Positions 10,694 to 19,812 of a DNA stretch of 64,000 bases are shown one piece after another. The notes beneath the pieces were generated by a model, which was not told where the DNA came from, did not search any database, and worked only from the letters and a program-made list of their open reading frames with translations. The stretch covers positions 311,142-375,141 of the forward strand of contig NZ_CH724160.1 of the NCBI RefSeq assembly GCF_000153045.1, written 5' to 3'. A program made the position numbers and the translations under genes. Source of the DNA: Synechococcus sp. WH 5701. Its GTDB lineage: Bacteria; Cyanobacteriota; Cyanobacteriia; PCC-6307; Cyanobiaceae. Positions within the stretch are counted from its first letter, which is position 1, and each line of letters begins with the position of its first letter.

Positions 10694-10915
10694 TTACCCA
10701 GGCGGAAGCGAATCCAGCAGTCGGCCAGGATTATCAGGATCCCGACTCTTCGCCACAAAACGAGAGAAGCTATGCCATGAACTTTCACGATCGTCAGCCA
10801 GGGCCCAACAGGCAAAGGCTGGCTCAACATTCTTTATCTTGACCGGGAAGAAATAGCCATAACCCTGGGCCGCGTCCCTTTGCGTGGTGTAAATGCCGAG
10901 GCCCGAATTCCCTGA
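10694..10915 (-). pseudogene. 3' remnant of an unidentified gene
   Basis: A 73-codon minus-strand frame is bounded by an upstream in-frame TAA (10916-10918) and ends at a TAA (10694-10696). It reads like a protein C-terminus: GLGIYTTQRDAAQGYGYFFP, then VEPAFACWALADDRESSWHS, then RDPDNPGRLLDSLPPG. It has no ATG and no sensible start codon. I infer the 3' end of a gene whose 5' part was lost, perhaps through the neighbouring transposon. Family not recognised. Apart from this piece and the nested hairpins at 10934-11031, the 10609-11161 interval is empty. Confidence 0.45.
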
Positions 10916-10933
10916 TTATAGGGTAAACAGGGT

Positions 10934-11031
10934 GGAATGACTGGCTGTCATTCCGGAGGCGCAAGTACGCCTCGTAGATCCACGATGAATCGGGACGATT
11001 GACTTGTCAAGTCTTTCGTCAAATCGTGGAT
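10934..11031. repeat. Nested inverted repeats beside the IS256-type transposase gene
   Basis: Three dyads lie close together. GGAATGAC (10934-10941) pairs perfectly with GTCATTCC (10947-10954). ATCCACGAT (10978-10986) pairs perfectly with ATCGTGGAT (11023-11031). Inside that longer stem, GACTT/AAGTC at 11001-11013 makes a small hairpin. The block sits between a gene remnant and the 3' end of the transposase gene and may mark an element end or a palindromic repeat. I could not find a matching inverted copy on the other side of the transposase. Confidence 0.45.
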
Positions 11032-11161
11032 GTGTTGAGAGCGGCAGGAGTCTTCTATGCAGCCCAGGGGTTCCAGCACCGGCCCCCAGGCGGCGATCGA
11101 GGCCGCTGCGCCCTGAGGGGGCGCTGCAACCTCGACCACCTGGGGCCTGCGTGTGCCCTTC

Positions 11162-12436
11162 TCAGGTGCTGGAGGTCTGCAGGGCTGGGAGTGCCTCCAG
11201 ATCCGTGATGGCGGCCATGCTCTCGGCGGAGAACATGCGGCGGCCCTCCAGCTGCCAGTGCTCGTGCTGCTCCAGCAGCACCGCGCCCACCAGGCGGGTG
11301 ATGGCGGCATCGTTGGGGAAGATGCCGACGACGCGGGTGCGGCGTTTGATCTCCTCATTCACCCGCTCCAGCAGGTTGGTGCTCCAGACCTTGCGCCAGT
11401 GCTGCTGCGGGAAGTGGCGGAAGGCCAGCACGTCCTCCCGGGCCTCGTGCATCAGCTCAGCGGCTTTGGGAAAGCGCTCGATCAACGAGGCGGCCAGGTC
11501 ATCCCAGCGGCTGAGGATCTCGCCGGCGTTCTCCTGGGCGAACACACTGCGCAGGGCAGCGGTGACCATGCCCTGGTGGGCTACTCCTGCGGAGAAGGCT
11601 GCGCCTATGGGGACGCGCTGCAACAGGTTTCTGGCGAAATGAACGCGACAGCGCTGCCAGACGCAACCCTGCAGCTGCCTGCGGATCGCCTTGGTGAGCC
11701 CCACGTGGGCGTCGGAGATCACCAGTTTGACCCCAGTGAGGCCACGCTCTACTGCTTCGCAGAAGCCTGCGGCTATGAGCGAGGCAAGGAACTCACTCCA
11801 GAAGCCCTCAGTCTCACTGTCGCCCACCTTGAGGCCCAGCAACTCCCGGCGGCCATCGACATTGACGCCCATGGCGACGACCACGGCCCGAGAGCAGACC
11901 TGCAGAGCCTTGCCGAGCCGGCCCTTGAGGTAAGTGGCATCCAGGTAGACGTAGGCGTAGCCAGACTCCTGCAGCGGCCGGCTCAGGAACGCCTGCACCT
12001 GCTGGTCGATCTCCTGGCAGATCCGGCTCACCTGCGACTTGGAGATGCCGCTCTGGGAGCCCAGCGCCCCCACCAGGGCATCGAGCTTTCGGGTGGAAAC
12101 GCCGCCGATGTAGGCCTCCATGATCACGGCGTAGAGAGCCTGGTCGACCCGCCGGCGGGGCTCAAGGATCGAGGGCAGGAAGCTACCGGCCCGCAACTTG
12201 GGGATCAGCAGGTCGATGTCGCCCACCTGGGTGGTGAGGCTGCGAGACCGGTAGCCGTTGCGGTAGCCGAGCCGCTCCTCACTGCGCTCATGGAGGTCGG
12301 CACCCAGAACGGCGGCAGCCTCCAGCTCGATCAGCTGCTGCAGACCGTGCCGGGCCAGCTCGGGGATCAACTCCCCGGCTTTGCTGCCATCCAGTAGCGA
12401 TGCCAGGGCAGAGGCGTCAGAATCTCGCTTGGGCAT
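11162..12436 (-). CDS. IS256 family (Mutator-type) transposase
   Basis: The protein of about 424 residues is a full-length IS256-type DDE transposase. The first catalytic aspartate lies in YVYLDATYLKG, the second in KLVISDAHVGLTKA, and the glutamate in STNLLERVNEEIKRR, which is also the family signature. The ATG at 12436 gives the usual MPKRDSD-type start; an upstream extension lacks family character. The frame is intact, so the protein may be functional. I could not identify terminal inverted repeats or a target duplication, so the element limits are open. Confidence 0.92.
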   Translation of the reverse strand: MPKRDSDASALASLLDGSKAGELIPELARHGLQQLIELEAAAVLGADLHERSEERLGYRNGYRSRSLTTQVGDIDLLIPKLRAGSFLPSILEPRRRVDQALYAVIMEAYIGGVSTRKLDALVGALGSQSGISKSQVSRICQEIDQQVQAFLSRPLQESGYAYVYLDATYLKGRLGKALQVCSRAVVVAMGVNVDGRRELLGLKVGDSETEGFWSEFLASLIAAGFCEAVERGLTGVKLVISDAHVGLTKAIRRQLQGCVWQRCRVHFARNLLQRVPIGAAFSAGVAHQGMVTAALRSVFAQENAGEILSRWDDLAASLIERFPKAAELMHEAREDVLAFRHFPQQHWRKVWSTNLLERVNEEIKRRTRVVGIFPNDAAITRLVGAVLLEQHEHWQLEGRRMFSAESMAAITDLEALPALQTSST

Positions 12437-12576
12437 GGTTCGTCTGGTTGAGGTGGTACTCGAACCAGGGAAACGGGCCTGCCCACACCTCACATCGCCA
12501 GCCGTGGAGCCGATCGCCTGAGGAGCGTGGCTCGCAATTGCCTGTAGGTTAAAGGATTCTGTCTCCAATCTGAACA

Positions 12577-12858
12577 ATGACGGCATCAGCACGGTTGCTG
12601 GCCATCGCAGTTATCAGCTGCGGAACACTCGCCTGCTTCCCTTATGGAGCCAGTGCGCAGAACATGGAAGACGATCTGATTATGCATTACTGCACCAATG
12701 CCGTGAATGCTGAAGTTGCCCTCTCTGGTAAACCAGCTCCAGCTGGTCTGGCCACGTACACATGTCGTTGCGTGGTCAATCAGGTGAACCAACGCGTAAG
12801 CATCAGCAATGCCAAGACAATCTGCAAGCAGCAGGCTGCCACCAAGTACGGCCTCTGA
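12577..12858 (+). CDS. Small secreted cysteine-containing protein
   Basis: The 93-residue protein has a signal peptide (LLAIAVISCGTLACFPYG, probable cleavage after ASAQ) and a short mature part with three cysteines (HYCTNAV, YTCRCVVNQV) plus KTICKQQAATKYG near the end, so disulfides are likely after export. It starts just beyond the transposase region and is divergent from it. Small secreted proteins of this type are common and uncharacterised in Synechococcus-like genomes. No family name can be given. Confidence 0.65.
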   Translation: MTASARLLAIAVISCGTLACFPYGASAQNMEDDLIMHYCTNAVNAEVALSGKPAPAGLATYTCRCVVNQVNQRVSISNAKTICKQQAATKYGL

Positions 12859-12928
12859 TCTTTACGGAGGCTGGTCAGATCAGATAGCCTGATTCAGGCA
12901 CAGGATATCCAGGGTTGTCCTGGGTTAG

Positions 12929-13132
12929 TCAACCCGGCTCAAGAATGACCATTGATTCAGCGATTCCCACCTGCTTGGAGTGATAATCATCACAAGCGAA
13001 TGTTCCGAGCCCTTGGCCTCCGCTGTCGTTGCAGTAGTCCTCCATCGCGATTGAATCATTGGTTCCGCACGCTGTCAGGCCCAGAATGAGAACCAAGACC
13101 ATCGTGGTGATGAAGCTGAACATCGCTGTCAT
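12929..13132 (-). CDS. Small putative lipoprotein
   Basis: A protein of about 67 residues with a hydrophobic leader and lipobox (VLILGLTACG), so the mature part would be attached to the membrane by its cysteine. The mature portion is short and acidic with two further cysteines (EDYCND, TFACDDYH). The ATG at 13132 places the leader at the N-terminus. It lies downstream of the secreted protein at 13171 on the same strand. Function unknown. Confidence 0.55.
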   Translation of the reverse strand: MTAMFSFITTMVLVLILGLTACGTNDSIAMEDYCNDSGGQGLGTFACDDYHSKQVGIAESMVILEPG

Positions 13133-13170
13133 GGGTCCCCTGCGCGAAGTATTCAATGGGTCCGGCGACC

Positions 13171-13845
13171 TCAAACACCTGGGCCGTAGGCCACTTGGCA
13201 GACGGCATTAAGCAGCTGAGCCTGTTGGGCCGTCTGTGGAACCTGTCCGTTCAGAAGGCCCTGCTGACAGTTGGCGGCACCGAGCAGCGGAGTGCCGTTG
13301 AACTGATAGCTGAAGCTTGCACCATAGGTTCCCACCGCCTCCACGGAGCCATAGTTCAGCTGGTAGCTGGTCTGGGGTACCACGAACACTGGTGATTGCT
13401 GCATGGCAGCGGTATTGACCAGGCTTGTGATGGCCGCGCCGGTGGCCAGGCCTGCCAGCCCCCAGGTCGTGGCGTTTGGCCCCCACCAACTCCAGGTGGC
13501 TGGGGCCCATCGATACCAGCCCGCATTCCAGGGTCTTCTGCTCCAGTAGCCCCCATTGGCCCAGCCGGGGTGCCAGCCGTTGTAGGGCCGGTTGTAGAAA
13601 TTGGTATTGACATCGATGTTGCGGTTGAGATTGCCCCAGGCGGGGCGTGCTCCGGCGCCATAGAGGGGGTGGTAACCGTTGTATCCGCGGCGCCAGTCAT
13701 CAACGCCCCCGCCGAAGCGGTACCCACCACCTGCAAAACCACCGAATCGGCCCCAGGCCTGGGCTGGAGATACCAGCCCGGGGCTCACCAGTACCAGTAG
13801 GGCCAGAGCAAGGGGGGCTTTGAAGGGGGAGTTCACAGGGCTCAT
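13171..13845 (-). CDS. Secreted Gly/Trp-rich protein with a C-terminal two-cysteine domain
   Basis: The 224-residue protein has a signal peptide cleaved after SPAQA, a glycine/tryptophan/tyrosine-rich middle (GGGYRFGGGVDDWRRGYNGY), a short hydrophobic stretch (LAGLATGAAITSLVNTAA) and a C-terminal domain with NCQQGLLNGQVPQTAQQAQL followed by AVCQVAYG. The C-terminal part is clearly related to the protein at 48106-49134, where the matching motif is DCKQGTLNGRTPETAEEAQL then AACQVAYG. The two conserved cysteines probably form a disulfide outside the cytoplasm. Function unknown; the composition suggests an envelope or extracellular role. Confidence 0.7.
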   Translation of the reverse strand: MSPVNSPFKAPLALALLVLVSPGLVSPAQAWGRFGGFAGGGYRFGGGVDDWRRGYNGYHPLYGAGARPAWGNLNRNIDVNTNFYNRPYNGWHPGWANGGYWSRRPWNAGWYRWAPATWSWWGPNATTWGLAGLATGAAITSLVNTAAMQQSPVFVVPQTSYQLNYGSVEAVGTYGASFSYQFNGTPLLGAANCQQGLLNGQVPQTAQQAQLLNAVCQVAYGPGV

Positions 13846-13995
13846 CGCAGACGTTGATGATCAGGAACGCCGCGCCAGCCAACTCCAGCGCACCGCCTTG
13901 GTTTGGCTTGGTTGTAGCACCGGGGTAACGAGGGCGGCTGTGAAGGAAAAAGAAACGTCTTCGGAATCAATCGCATCGCGAACATTTGATATCCA

Positions 13996-14193
13996 TCACG
14001 AGCCAATGGTGACGGTATTGGGATGCTCCTGCGCGTTGACCAAAGGGAATGCCAACCCGGTCATCAGGGTCGTGTGGCCGTGGATGAAGGTGCCGCCAGT
14101 CCAGATCAGGAACAGCCATCCGTGCCATGGGCAAAGCTGAGCGCCGTTGGCAAGCTGTTCAAGACTCTGTTGGGTCGTTGAGGGCGCCGTCAT
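13996..14193 (-). CDS. Possible small membrane protein
   Basis: A 65-codon frame with one strongly hydrophobic segment (HGWLFLIWTGGTFIHGHTTL) flanked by a polar N-terminus. There is no convincing ribosome binding site and no recognised family. It is the only coding candidate between 13846 and 14296, which otherwise shows nothing I can name. Confidence 0.35.
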   Translation of the reverse strand: MTAPSTTQQSLEQLANGAQLCPWHGWLFLIWTGGTFIHGHTTLMTGLAFPLVNAQEHPNTVTIGS

Positions 14194-14296
14194 CGGATCG
14201 GTGGATTGATGTTATCTGTTTTGACGGCTTCCGGGCAAGGCATCCATCGAATCTCTCTCAACATTGAGTCTCCCGCATGGGTTGGTCTGGTCATCT

Positions 14297-14929
14297 TCAG
14301 AGCCTCAGAAGACCGCTGATGGCGAGGTAGATGCTGAACCCGAAGCAGAGAGCCGCATTGATCTGGCGCTGATGCCGCTCACTCCAGCTGCTGAGGGCCA
14401 CCAGACGGCGCCGCCCGGATGAACCCGCCAGCACCAGGGCCAGCAATGGGCCCAGAGCGGGCAGCAAGGTGATCAGGCTGACCAGCCCCACCATCAACCC
14501 CTGGGTGATGGTTGACGCGCCGGATCGGGCCACATCCTGAATCGCCGGCAGGAACAGAACCAGAGAGGTGAGATTGGCGGCCATGAGCCCCAGTCCGAGC
14601 AGGAAAGACCCGCGCAGGGGGTGGGCAACGGGCGCGGTGGGGGCGACCTTCTGGGGGGCGGGACGCTGCAGGATCTCGATCCCGATCACCAACAGGACGA
14701 TCGCCAGCACCAGATGCAGGCAAGCGGAAACCGGGTCGGGGCCTGAGCTTCTGGCCGGGAGGGCTGCTCCTGTGGCCAGACCCAGCACCGCCCAGACGAC
14801 CACCACCAGGGCCGAGCCGAAGGCAAAGCACCAGCCTCGACGCAGGCCGGAGCCTGGGCTGGTGAGGGTCAGCACCTGTCCCACCAACAGCAGTGGGCTC
14901 ACGGCTGCCCCCAAGGCCAGGGGCAGCAC
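14297..14929 (-). CDS. GAP (Sap/LysE-like) family membrane protein
   Basis: The 210-residue protein has six hydrophobic helices and the layout of GAP/Sap-type proteins, distant relatives of LysE exporters: an N-terminal ALGAAVSPLLLVGQVLTLTS, a loop carrying GLRRGWCFAFGSAL, and a later GLGLMAANLTSLVLFLPAIQ segment. Members are membrane proteins linked to export of lipids or small molecules, mostly studied in mycobacteria. The substrate cannot be told here. It is divergent from the FGE gene at 15023. Confidence 0.7.
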   Translation of the reverse strand: MLPLALGAAVSPLLLVGQVLTLTSPGSGLRRGWCFAFGSALVVVVWAVLGLATGAALPARSSGPDPVSACLHLVLAIVLLVIGIEILQRPAPQKVAPTAPVAHPLRGSFLLGLGLMAANLTSLVLFLPAIQDVARSGASTITQGLMVGLVSLITLLPALGPLLALVLAGSSGRRRLVALSSWSERHQRQINAALCFGFSIYLAISGLLRL

Positions 14930-15022
14930 TTCAAACGCGAGGGGAGGTTGGCGAAGGAGCCATGGTCAGAGGCTTTCGTCCATACTCTCAGGCTCTTGGA
15001 TACACCCCCCGGCGGAGACTTC

Positions 15023-16021
15023 ATGCCCCTGCGCCTGCTGGCCACGACCCTTCTCATCCTGGGTTTGCTGATTCAGCCGCTTGAGGCGGATGCCGTGCAG
15101 GCCCCTCCTTCCTGCCAGGCAGGCATGGAATGGATCCCCGGCGGCACGTTCCGCATGGGGTCGGATGATCACTACCCCGATGAGCTCTCAGCCGATGCGG
15201 TGACGGTGGAGGGTTTCTGCATCGACCGCCATGAAGTCACCAATGCCGAGTTCGATGCATTCGTGACGGACACGGGCTATGTCACCGTCGCGGAACGGCC
15301 GATCCCCAAGGATCAGTACCCCGACCTGGCTGAGGATCAGCGGGCACCGGGTGCCCTGGTCTTTGCCATGCCCCCTGCAGGAACCAAGGTCACCGAGGTC
15401 TCCTACCTGAGCTGGTGGCACTGGACTCCCGGGGCAAACTGGCGGCATCCGCAGGGCCCCGAAAGCGATCTGGAAGGCCTGGCCAACCATCCCGTCGTAC
15501 AGGTCGCCTTCAGGGATGCCGAGGCCTATGCGGCCTGGGCCGGCAAAGAGCTTCCCACCGAGGCCCAGTGGGAATTCGCCGCCAGGGGCGGCCTCAAGGA
15601 TCAGATCTTCAGCTGGGGGAAAACCTATTCAGCGAAGAAGGCCAACACCTGGCAAGGGGAGTTCCCCATCCACAACCAGGAGAAGGATGGCTACTTCGGC
15701 ACAGCCCCGGTTGGGAGCTTTCCGCCCAACGGCTACGGGCTCCAGGACATGACCGGCAACGTCTGGGAATGGACGCAGGACTGGTACCGACCCGGCCACC
15801 AGGGCATGGCCGATCATGTCAATCCAGCTGTGACAGAGCAGGAGCTGAGCTTCGATCCCCGCGAGCCTGGCATCGCCAAGCACGTGATCAAGGGTGGTTC
15901 CTTCCTCTGTGCGAAGAACTATTGCAGCCGTTACCGCCCGGCGGCCCGGGAGGCCCTCGAACCGGATACAGGCACGTCCCATATCGGCTTTCGACTGGTC
16001 ACCAGCCCCACTGAGGGGTAG
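15023..16021 (+). CDS. Formylglycine-generating enzyme (sulfatase-activating)
   Basis: FGE oxidises a cysteine in newly made sulfatases to C-alpha-formylglycine, which the sulfatase needs for catalysis. The protein of about 332 residues has a signal peptide (LLATTLLILGLLIQPL) and the FGE-sulfatase domain from CQAGMEWIPGGTFRMGSD onward, with NEYEVTN-type and TGNVWEWTQDW motifs. Near the end, GGSFLCAKNYCSRYRPAAR keeps both catalytic cysteines (296 and 301), as in true FGEs and unlike many domain relatives. The ATG at 15023 is preceded by GGAG. It lies directly upstream of the two sulfatase genes, its expected clients, and the exported location matches the lipobox of the first. Confidence 0.92.
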   Translation: MPLRLLATTLLILGLLIQPLEADAVQAPPSCQAGMEWIPGGTFRMGSDDHYPDELSADAVTVEGFCIDRHEVTNAEFDAFVTDTGYVTVAERPIPKDQYPDLAEDQRAPGALVFAMPPAGTKVTEVSYLSWWHWTPGANWRHPQGPESDLEGLANHPVVQVAFRDAEAYAAWAGKELPTEAQWEFAARGGLKDQIFSWGKTYSAKKANTWQGEFPIHNQEKDGYFGTAPVGSFPPNGYGLQDMTGNVWEWTQDWYRPGHQGMADHVNPAVTEQELSFDPREPGIAKHVIKGGSFLCAKNYCSRYRPAAREALEPDTGTSHIGFRLVTSPTEG

Positions 16022-16167
16022 TCGTTGCGACTCAGCTGGGCACGCCTGCTCAATTCGGGCAAAAAAGTCAGCTCCTCGGCCTCCTCCCCGCCATTTCTTG
16101 GAACTATGGATTCTTACCTGCGCTCCCGTCAGGGGTCGCGGCCCACTTCAGGTCCCAGGCTCGGCGC

Positions 16168-17972
16168 ATGGCCCCACTCGCACCAACGATCCGTCGGCTG
16201 ACCAGCCTGCTGCTGGCGCTGTTCTTGAGTGTTGCCCTGGTGGCCTGCGGCGCGAAAGGCCCAGACCTCAACAAGGCCTCCGCGAACCCCACGGCGATGC
16301 CCACCGGTCAGCCAGTGGCGCGGCCGATGGGCATGCCCACCGAGAAATTCGCCAACAAGCCCAACATTCTCTTCATCATGGGCGATGACATCGGCTGGAT
16401 GCAGCCGGGGGTCTACCACCGCGGCCTGATGGTGGGTGAAACCCCCAACATCGACCGGATCGGCAAAGAGGGCGCGATCTTCATGGATTACGTGGCCATG
16501 CAGAGCTGCACCTCGGGCCGCAATGCGTTCTTCACGGGCATGTACCCCCTGCGAACCGGCATGATCCCGCCCCAGCTGCCCGGCAGCCCCACTTACCTCA
16601 AGCCAGGAACGCCCGCACTGGCTAAGTTCCTTCGCGATCAGGGCTACACCACGGGAGAATTCGGCAAGAATCACCTGGGTGACCACACCGCCTCACTGCC
16701 CACGGCCCACGGTTTCGAGGAGTACTGGGGCTACCTGTATCACCTCGATGCCATGCAGCAGGTGAGCTTCCCCGACATCAACAGCTCGCCGACGCAACAG
16801 GCGATGCGCCCCCTTGCCAGAACACTCCTGTACCTGGGCTTCCTGCCGTGGCCGGTGCGGTGGATCCCAAGTCCACAACCTGCCTCACCCCGCCCCGCCC
16901 GGTGATCTGGTGCACGTCGTCCGACGGCACAGAAAAGAACCAGAGCTGCAAGGACGAGGGACCGCTGACCCTGGAGCGATCCAAGACCGTGGACGAGGAG
17001 ATCTCAGCCAAGGTGATCGACTTCCTCGACCGCAACGATCCCAAGAAAACCAACAAGCCGTTCTTCGTCTGGTACAACCCGGCCCGGATGCACGTCACCA
17101 CCGTGCTCTCGGACAAATACATGGATATGGTGTCGACAAAGGGCGGCAAGGATTGGGGAGTCAACGAAGCTGGCATGAAGCAGATGGATGACAACATCGG
17201 CTATGTGCTCAAGAAGCTGGATGACATGGGCCAGCTCGACAACACGCTGATCGTCTTCACCACCGACAACGGCGCCGAGAAGATCTCCTTCCCCGACGGC
17301 GGTGTTACCCCCTTCAAGGGCCAGAAGGGCGAAGCCTACGAAGGTGGGTATCGGGCCCCGATGGTGGTCCGCTGGCCCGGCCATATCGAGCCGGGCACCG
17401 TGAAAGACCAGCTGTTCGCCGCCCTGGACTGGGTGCCGACCCTGGTGGATATCGGCGGGGGAGCCAAGGGAGACGCCCTGAAGAAGCAGATCGAAGCCGG
17501 CAACTATCCCGGCATCGTCAAGACCACACTGGATGGCGTCAATCAGCGCGACTATCTCGAAGCCAAGTCTGACAAGTCGGCAAGAGATTATTTCTTCTAT
17601 TACTCCGGGGCCACACCATCAGCCGTGAGGTACAAGAACTGGAAGATGTACTACACCATGTCTGAGCCAGGAGCCGACGGCTGGATCATGCCCCTGATCC
17701 CCTTCCATTGGACACTGGTTCAGAACATCAAGCGCGATCCTTTTGAGCAGGCCGTCGGCGTCGCCCAGGAAACCGCGATGAGCATTGGCGGTGCCTTGGC
17801 CGGTCCGGTCACGGCCTACCAATACGACTGGAATATGTTGCCGATCGGCCAGCAGTTGTGGGAAGAACAGTTGATGTCCTACAAGACGTACCCACCGCTT
17901 CAATCCCCTGCCACCTACAACCTCGACGCAATCTTGGCGAAAGTCAAGGAAGCCGGCCATCCGAGCGAATAA
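16168..17972 (+). pseudogene. Arylsulfatase, frameshifted lipoprotein
   Basis: Two overlapping frames together encode one arylsulfatase of about 600 residues. The first frame (from 16168) has a lipobox leader ending LVACG, the metal-binding start NILFIMGDDIGW, the formylglycine motif SCTSGRNAF with Cys114, and GEFGKNHLGDH. It loses register near 16803-16813, where ATGCG precedes a run of five C. The second frame continues the protein with PPCQNTPVPGLPAVAGAVDP and includes VFTTDNGAEKISFPDGG. One missing base, for example a G after ATG, explains the change. Either the gene is inactive or this is a sequence error. Downstream residues look well preserved, so any loss is recent. Confidence 0.85.
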
Positions 17973-17988
17973 CTGGAGTACCCACACC

Positions 17989-18564
17989 ATGAGCAACATC
18001 ATGAGCGACTCTGATCACGCCTGGGCCCAGCGCTTGAAGACGTCAAGGTCCATGGGGATCCTGATCATCCTGCTGGGGGTGCTGGCCATTGTTTATCCCC
18101 TCTTCGCCACGATCTTCACGTTCAACGTGATCGGCTTCGTGCTGTTGCTGGTGGGGTTCCTGCAGCTGTTCCATGGCGTACAGCTCAGCAAGGGAAAGAC
18201 TGGCCAGCATCTACTGACCATCCTGATAGGCATCTTCTATCTGATCGTTGGCTTCTGGATCCTGCGCCATCCCGTCTTCTCGATCCTGGATCTCACCTTG
18301 GTGATCGGCATTCTCTTCTTCATCCAGGGAGCCATCCAAGTGATCCATGCCTTTGAGGGGAGAGAGGAGCATCGAAAGCTGTTGCTGATCAATGGAATTG
18401 CGGGCATTATTCTTGGCATCCTGATCTGGAGCAACTGGCCTTTCGACTCCCTCAGCCTGCTCGGGCTGCTGGTGGGCATCAATCTGATTCTCTCCGGCGT
18501 CAGCATTCTGAAGACCTTCAGGGCGGATCAGCAAAGCCCCTCGGCTGGCTCAGAATCCACTTGA
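17989..18564 (+). CDS. HdeD family (DUF308) membrane protein
   Basis: The 191-residue protein has six hydrophobic helices in paired repeats (ILIILLGVLAIVYPLFATIF; ILIGIFYLIVGFWILRHP; GIAGIILGILIWSNWP), the hallmark of HdeD/DUF308 proteins, first named for acid resistance in Escherichia coli. It begins 16 bases after the sulfatase and is probably cotranscribed. HdeD-like genes beside arylsulfatases may help tolerate acid released by ester hydrolysis, but that is inference. A glutamine/serine-rich tail follows the last helix. Confidence 0.8.
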   Translation: MSNIMSDSDHAWAQRLKTSRSMGILIILLGVLAIVYPLFATIFTFNVIGFVLLLVGFLQLFHGVQLSKGKTGQHLLTILIGIFYLIVGFWILRHPVFSILDLTLVIGILFFIQGAIQVIHAFEGREEHRKLLLINGIAGIILGILIWSNWPFDSLSLLGLLVGINLILSGVSILKTFRADQQSPSAGSEST

Positions 18565-18604
18565 CGTCTATGACTGATTCGGATCTGCAACGGCTTTAAG
18601 GTCG

Positions 18605-19675
18605 ATGAGCTATTCATCGACGATGCCACTGAGGCGCAGAACCATCATTCAGTCGCTGGGCACGCTGCTCTGCGCCACACTGCTGGCCGTTGTCTTTGGC
18701 CTGCCAGGAGTTTCTGCCAAGCCGCTGGATCCGCTGCCTTCCTGGAACCCTGGGGCTGCAAAAGACAGCATCCTCACCTTTGTCTCCCAGACCACCGATC
18801 CCAGCAGTCCTGAATTCGTTCCTGCAGAGAAGCGCATCGCCACCTTCGACCAGGACGGCACCCTCTGGGTGGAACACCCGATGTACACGCAAGTGATGTA
18901 CATCCTCGAACGGGTGCCTGAGCTGGTGAAAGCCAAGCCTGAGCTGGCCCGGGAGAAACCCTACGCCACCGTGCTCTCTGGGCTGTCCGGTGACAGAACG
19001 AGTCTGGAGAGCCTGACGGTGCCGGATCTTGAGAAACTGGCAGCCGCCACCCTCACCGGAATGCCGCTTGACACCTTCAATCAAGAGGTGAAACGTTGGC
19101 TCGCCACGGCGAAACATCCACGCTGGAAACGCCCCTACACCGAGCTCACCTATCAGCCGATGCAGGAGCTGCTCAAGCTGCTGCGCGCGAAGGGCTATCG
19201 CACCTACATCGCCACGGGTGGTGGCCAGGATTTTGTGCGTGTCTACGCGGAGGAGGTCTATGGAATCCCCCCTGAACAGGTGATCGGCACGGCCGGCAGC
19301 ACCCGCTACGGCTACACCAGCACGGGCAAGCCCTTTCTCACCAAGGAACCCAAGCTTCTGCTCGACAACAACAACGCTGGTAAGCCCGAGGGCATCCATC
19401 TGATGATCGGTCGCCGGCCCACGGCGGCATTCGGGAATTCCACCGGCGATCGGCAGATGCTCGAATACGCCAAGGCAGGGGGAGAAGCCAACCTGGCGAT
19501 GATCGTGCTGCACGATGATGCCAGCAGGGAGTATGCCTATGGCCCAGCCCAGGGGCTGCCGGACACCAAGGTGGGCACCTTCACCCAGGAGCTCTACGAC
19601 GAAGCCAAGCAGCAGGGATGGGTGGTGATCAGCATGAAGAACGACTGGAAACAGATCTTCTCGTTTGCGCGTTAG
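18605..19675 (+). CDS. Exported HAD-superfamily phosphatase
   Basis: The 356-residue protein begins with an arginine-rich signal peptide (PLRRRTIIQSLGTLL, cleavage near VSAKP). HAD motif I is in IATFDQDGTLWVEHP, motif II in RTYIATGGGQDFV, and motif IV in AFGNSTGDRQML, all consistent with an active phosphohydrolase resembling exported nonspecific acid phosphatases. It follows the HdeD-like gene closely and belongs to the sulfatase island. A decayed copy of its 3' end lies at 20840-20981, beyond the AraC gene. The substrate is unknown; a phosphate ester is likely. Confidence 0.85.
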   Translation: MSYSSTMPLRRRTIIQSLGTLLCATLLAVVFGLPGVSAKPLDPLPSWNPGAAKDSILTFVSQTTDPSSPEFVPAEKRIATFDQDGTLWVEHPMYTQVMYILERVPELVKAKPELAREKPYATVLSGLSGDRTSLESLTVPDLEKLAAATLTGMPLDTFNQEVKRWLATAKHPRWKRPYTELTYQPMQELLKLLRAKGYRTYIATGGGQDFVRVYAEEVYGIPPEQVIGTAGSTRYGYTSTGKPFLTKEPKLLLDNNNAGKPEGIHLMIGRRPTAAFGNSTGDRQMLEYAKAGGEANLAMIVLHDDASREYAYGPAQGLPDTKVGTFTQELYDEAKQQGWVVISMKNDWKQIFSFAR

Positions 19676-19812
19676 CCCCAGGTGAATCCGCTCAACGAGT
19701 AGCTCTGAAGGCCTTTTGATGCGGTGATGCCTGGCATCAACGCCCATGGGGCGCCCACAGCTGAGGCCAGAATGGTCAGAGACAAACCCGCAGACGATGC
19801 GACGTTGTTCAG

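Noticed and set aside
11100-12560. Terminal inverted repeats of the IS256-type element
   Set aside because: Comparing both flanks by eye gave no pair longer than a few bases, so I give no element boundaries.
18614-19747. A 377-codon minus-strand frame opposite the HAD phosphatase
   Set aside because: No signal, motif or start; the HAD motifs on the plus strand are decisive.
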